This document shows positions 63,001 to 64,000 of a stretch of DNA of 64,000 nucleotides, piece after piece. Source of the DNA: Callaeas wilsoni (taxonomy: Eukaryota > Chordata > Aves > Passeriformes > Callaeidae); assembly GCA_013398955.1 (NCBI GenBank), contig VWPU01014898.1:62001-126000 (forward strand), given 5' to 3'. The notes under the pieces are model-generated. The model searched no databases and was not told the origin of the DNA. It saw nothing but the letters and a program-made list of their open reading frames with translations. The position numbers and the translations under genes are program-made. Each line of letters begins with the position of its first letter. Position 1 is the first letter of the stretch.

Positions 63001-64000
63001 GTGGTATAAATGCATTTCTAAAAATATACATTTATGAAGAATGTCGGTAGAGTTGCATGAGTTTTTACCAGGGCTGACTTCCTTTCATATTTATAAACCT
63101 TGCCTACTTGTGTGGTCTCTAAAGTAATTTGAAATTCCATATTTGCATATTTATTTCTTAACCTTAACATAGCAATAAAATGTATAACGGTCTCCACTTT
63201 ATTATGTATCTCATGCTTGATTTTAAATAAAAGGAAGAGAACCAATTCATTAAGCTATAAGCTATGACAACTACAGGGATTTTTTAAAATTAATTTTACA
63301 TTAAGTGAAATATGTTTCTTTTTTTAATTGTAGTTATATTTTTATATCATAATGAAACATTTTAAGGTTGGGGTTTTTTTTTTTTTCTTCTTTATGTGTA
63401 AAGAACCAGTATCACGTGTATACCAGGTAACTTTGCATTTAAAAGGCAGCATGAGTTTGCTTCTGCAAGAATTCGCATGTCAATACTTGATTAATATATA
63501 CTTCTATGAAGCTGCTTTGTGATGGAGAATGTGTGTATATCGTTCCCCAGGATGAAGCATTAGGGAAAGACCCCTCTCCATTTCCAAATCCTTCGGACAT
63601 TATTAATAAATAATAACTCACTTTGCAGGGGGAAGATGCAGTATATAAAGACAGCATGTCTATTCAGCTAACCAATTCTGTGATTATAACTGGTGTCATA
63701 AATCAGATATTTCTAGAAATAGATTATTACCAGGACACAAAATAAGAGGAGTATTTTCTCTGCCAATGAGATTTCAGTGTCCATAAGAACACATCTTGTG
63801 GAAAAATTTATATGACAACTACAGTAAGTATAAAATGAAATAAATGCTAGTGTTGTACATATCTAATTCATCTATATGATCTCCATATGGAAAACATTCA
63901 CTAAAAATGCTCAGTTAATAACACTGACATTTTTGCAGAGAAGGGAAGGCTAAGTAATTTGGGTGGTTTTCTTGTTTGCAATATATTGTGCTTATCCTTT
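60046..64000. other. Non-coding interval, right end
   Basis: AT-rich DNA without a recognisable exon or interspersed repeat. A 13-T run lies at 63374-63386. A GC-richer patch near 62080-62340 carries overlapping open frames on both strands, but none resembles a known family. Confidence 0.5.

Noticed and set aside
1..64000. CRISPR arrays, operons, tRNA and rRNA genes
   Set aside because: None was seen on either strand. The sequence is vertebrate nuclear DNA.

Overview
This window is vertebrate nuclear DNA, most likely from a bird. The evidence is its AT-rich, gene-poor composition, one spliced exon with a consensus 5' splice site, and at least six CR1-type non-LTR retrotransposon fragments with avian-style 3' ends (ATTCTRTG-like repeats, or their complement followed by the GGTTGGAAGGGACCT-like stretch). 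CR1 also occurs in crocodilians and turtles, so the bird call is inference. Nothing prokaryotic is present: no operons, CRISPR arrays, rRNA or tRNA were seen.

Only one protein-coding exon can be supported. At 6061-6306 on the + strand there is an 82-codon first coding exon. It has a signal peptide and the first part of a GABA-B-receptor-like, class C GPCR ligand-binding domain, and it ends exactly at a CAG|GTAAAT donor. It is recognisably similar to the start of the GABBR2 ligand-binding domain but clearly diverged, so it is probably a GABBR2-like paralogue rather than GABBR2. I found no convincing second exon in the 57.7 kb downstream. That stretch is therefore read as a very long first intron, or alternatively as sequence beside an orphaned exon.

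Layout: 1-6060 is the upstream flank, with one strong hairpin and one weak CR1 remnant. 6061-6306 is the exon. 6307-16068 is unique AT-rich DNA. 16069-16337 is a CR1 3' end (minus). 19145-20730 holds two + strand CR1 fragments, facing tail to tail with a 1.9 kb minus-strand CR1 at 21286-23228. 28322-28478 is an ancient MIR-like core SINE. 30570-30665 and 37262-37640 are old CR1 remnants. About 41.49-41.55 kb has three octamer (ATGCAAAT) motifs within 60 bp. 46399-46788 is a solo endogenous-retrovirus-type LTR (minus), followed at 46920-47610 by a + strand CR1. 49205-49512 is a very old L3/CR1-like fragment. 57.08 and 57.75 kb carry two copies of an unidentified ~80 bp sequence. 59220-59800 (possibly to 60045) is a CR1 fragment that includes the endonuclease region. 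The rest is unremarkable non-coding DNA with a few microsatellites.

All CR1 reading frames seen are frameshifted or lack catalytic residues, so none should be autonomous. No retroviral coding region was recognised. Repeat identities rest on memory of consensus sequences, not on a search, so boundaries are approximate.
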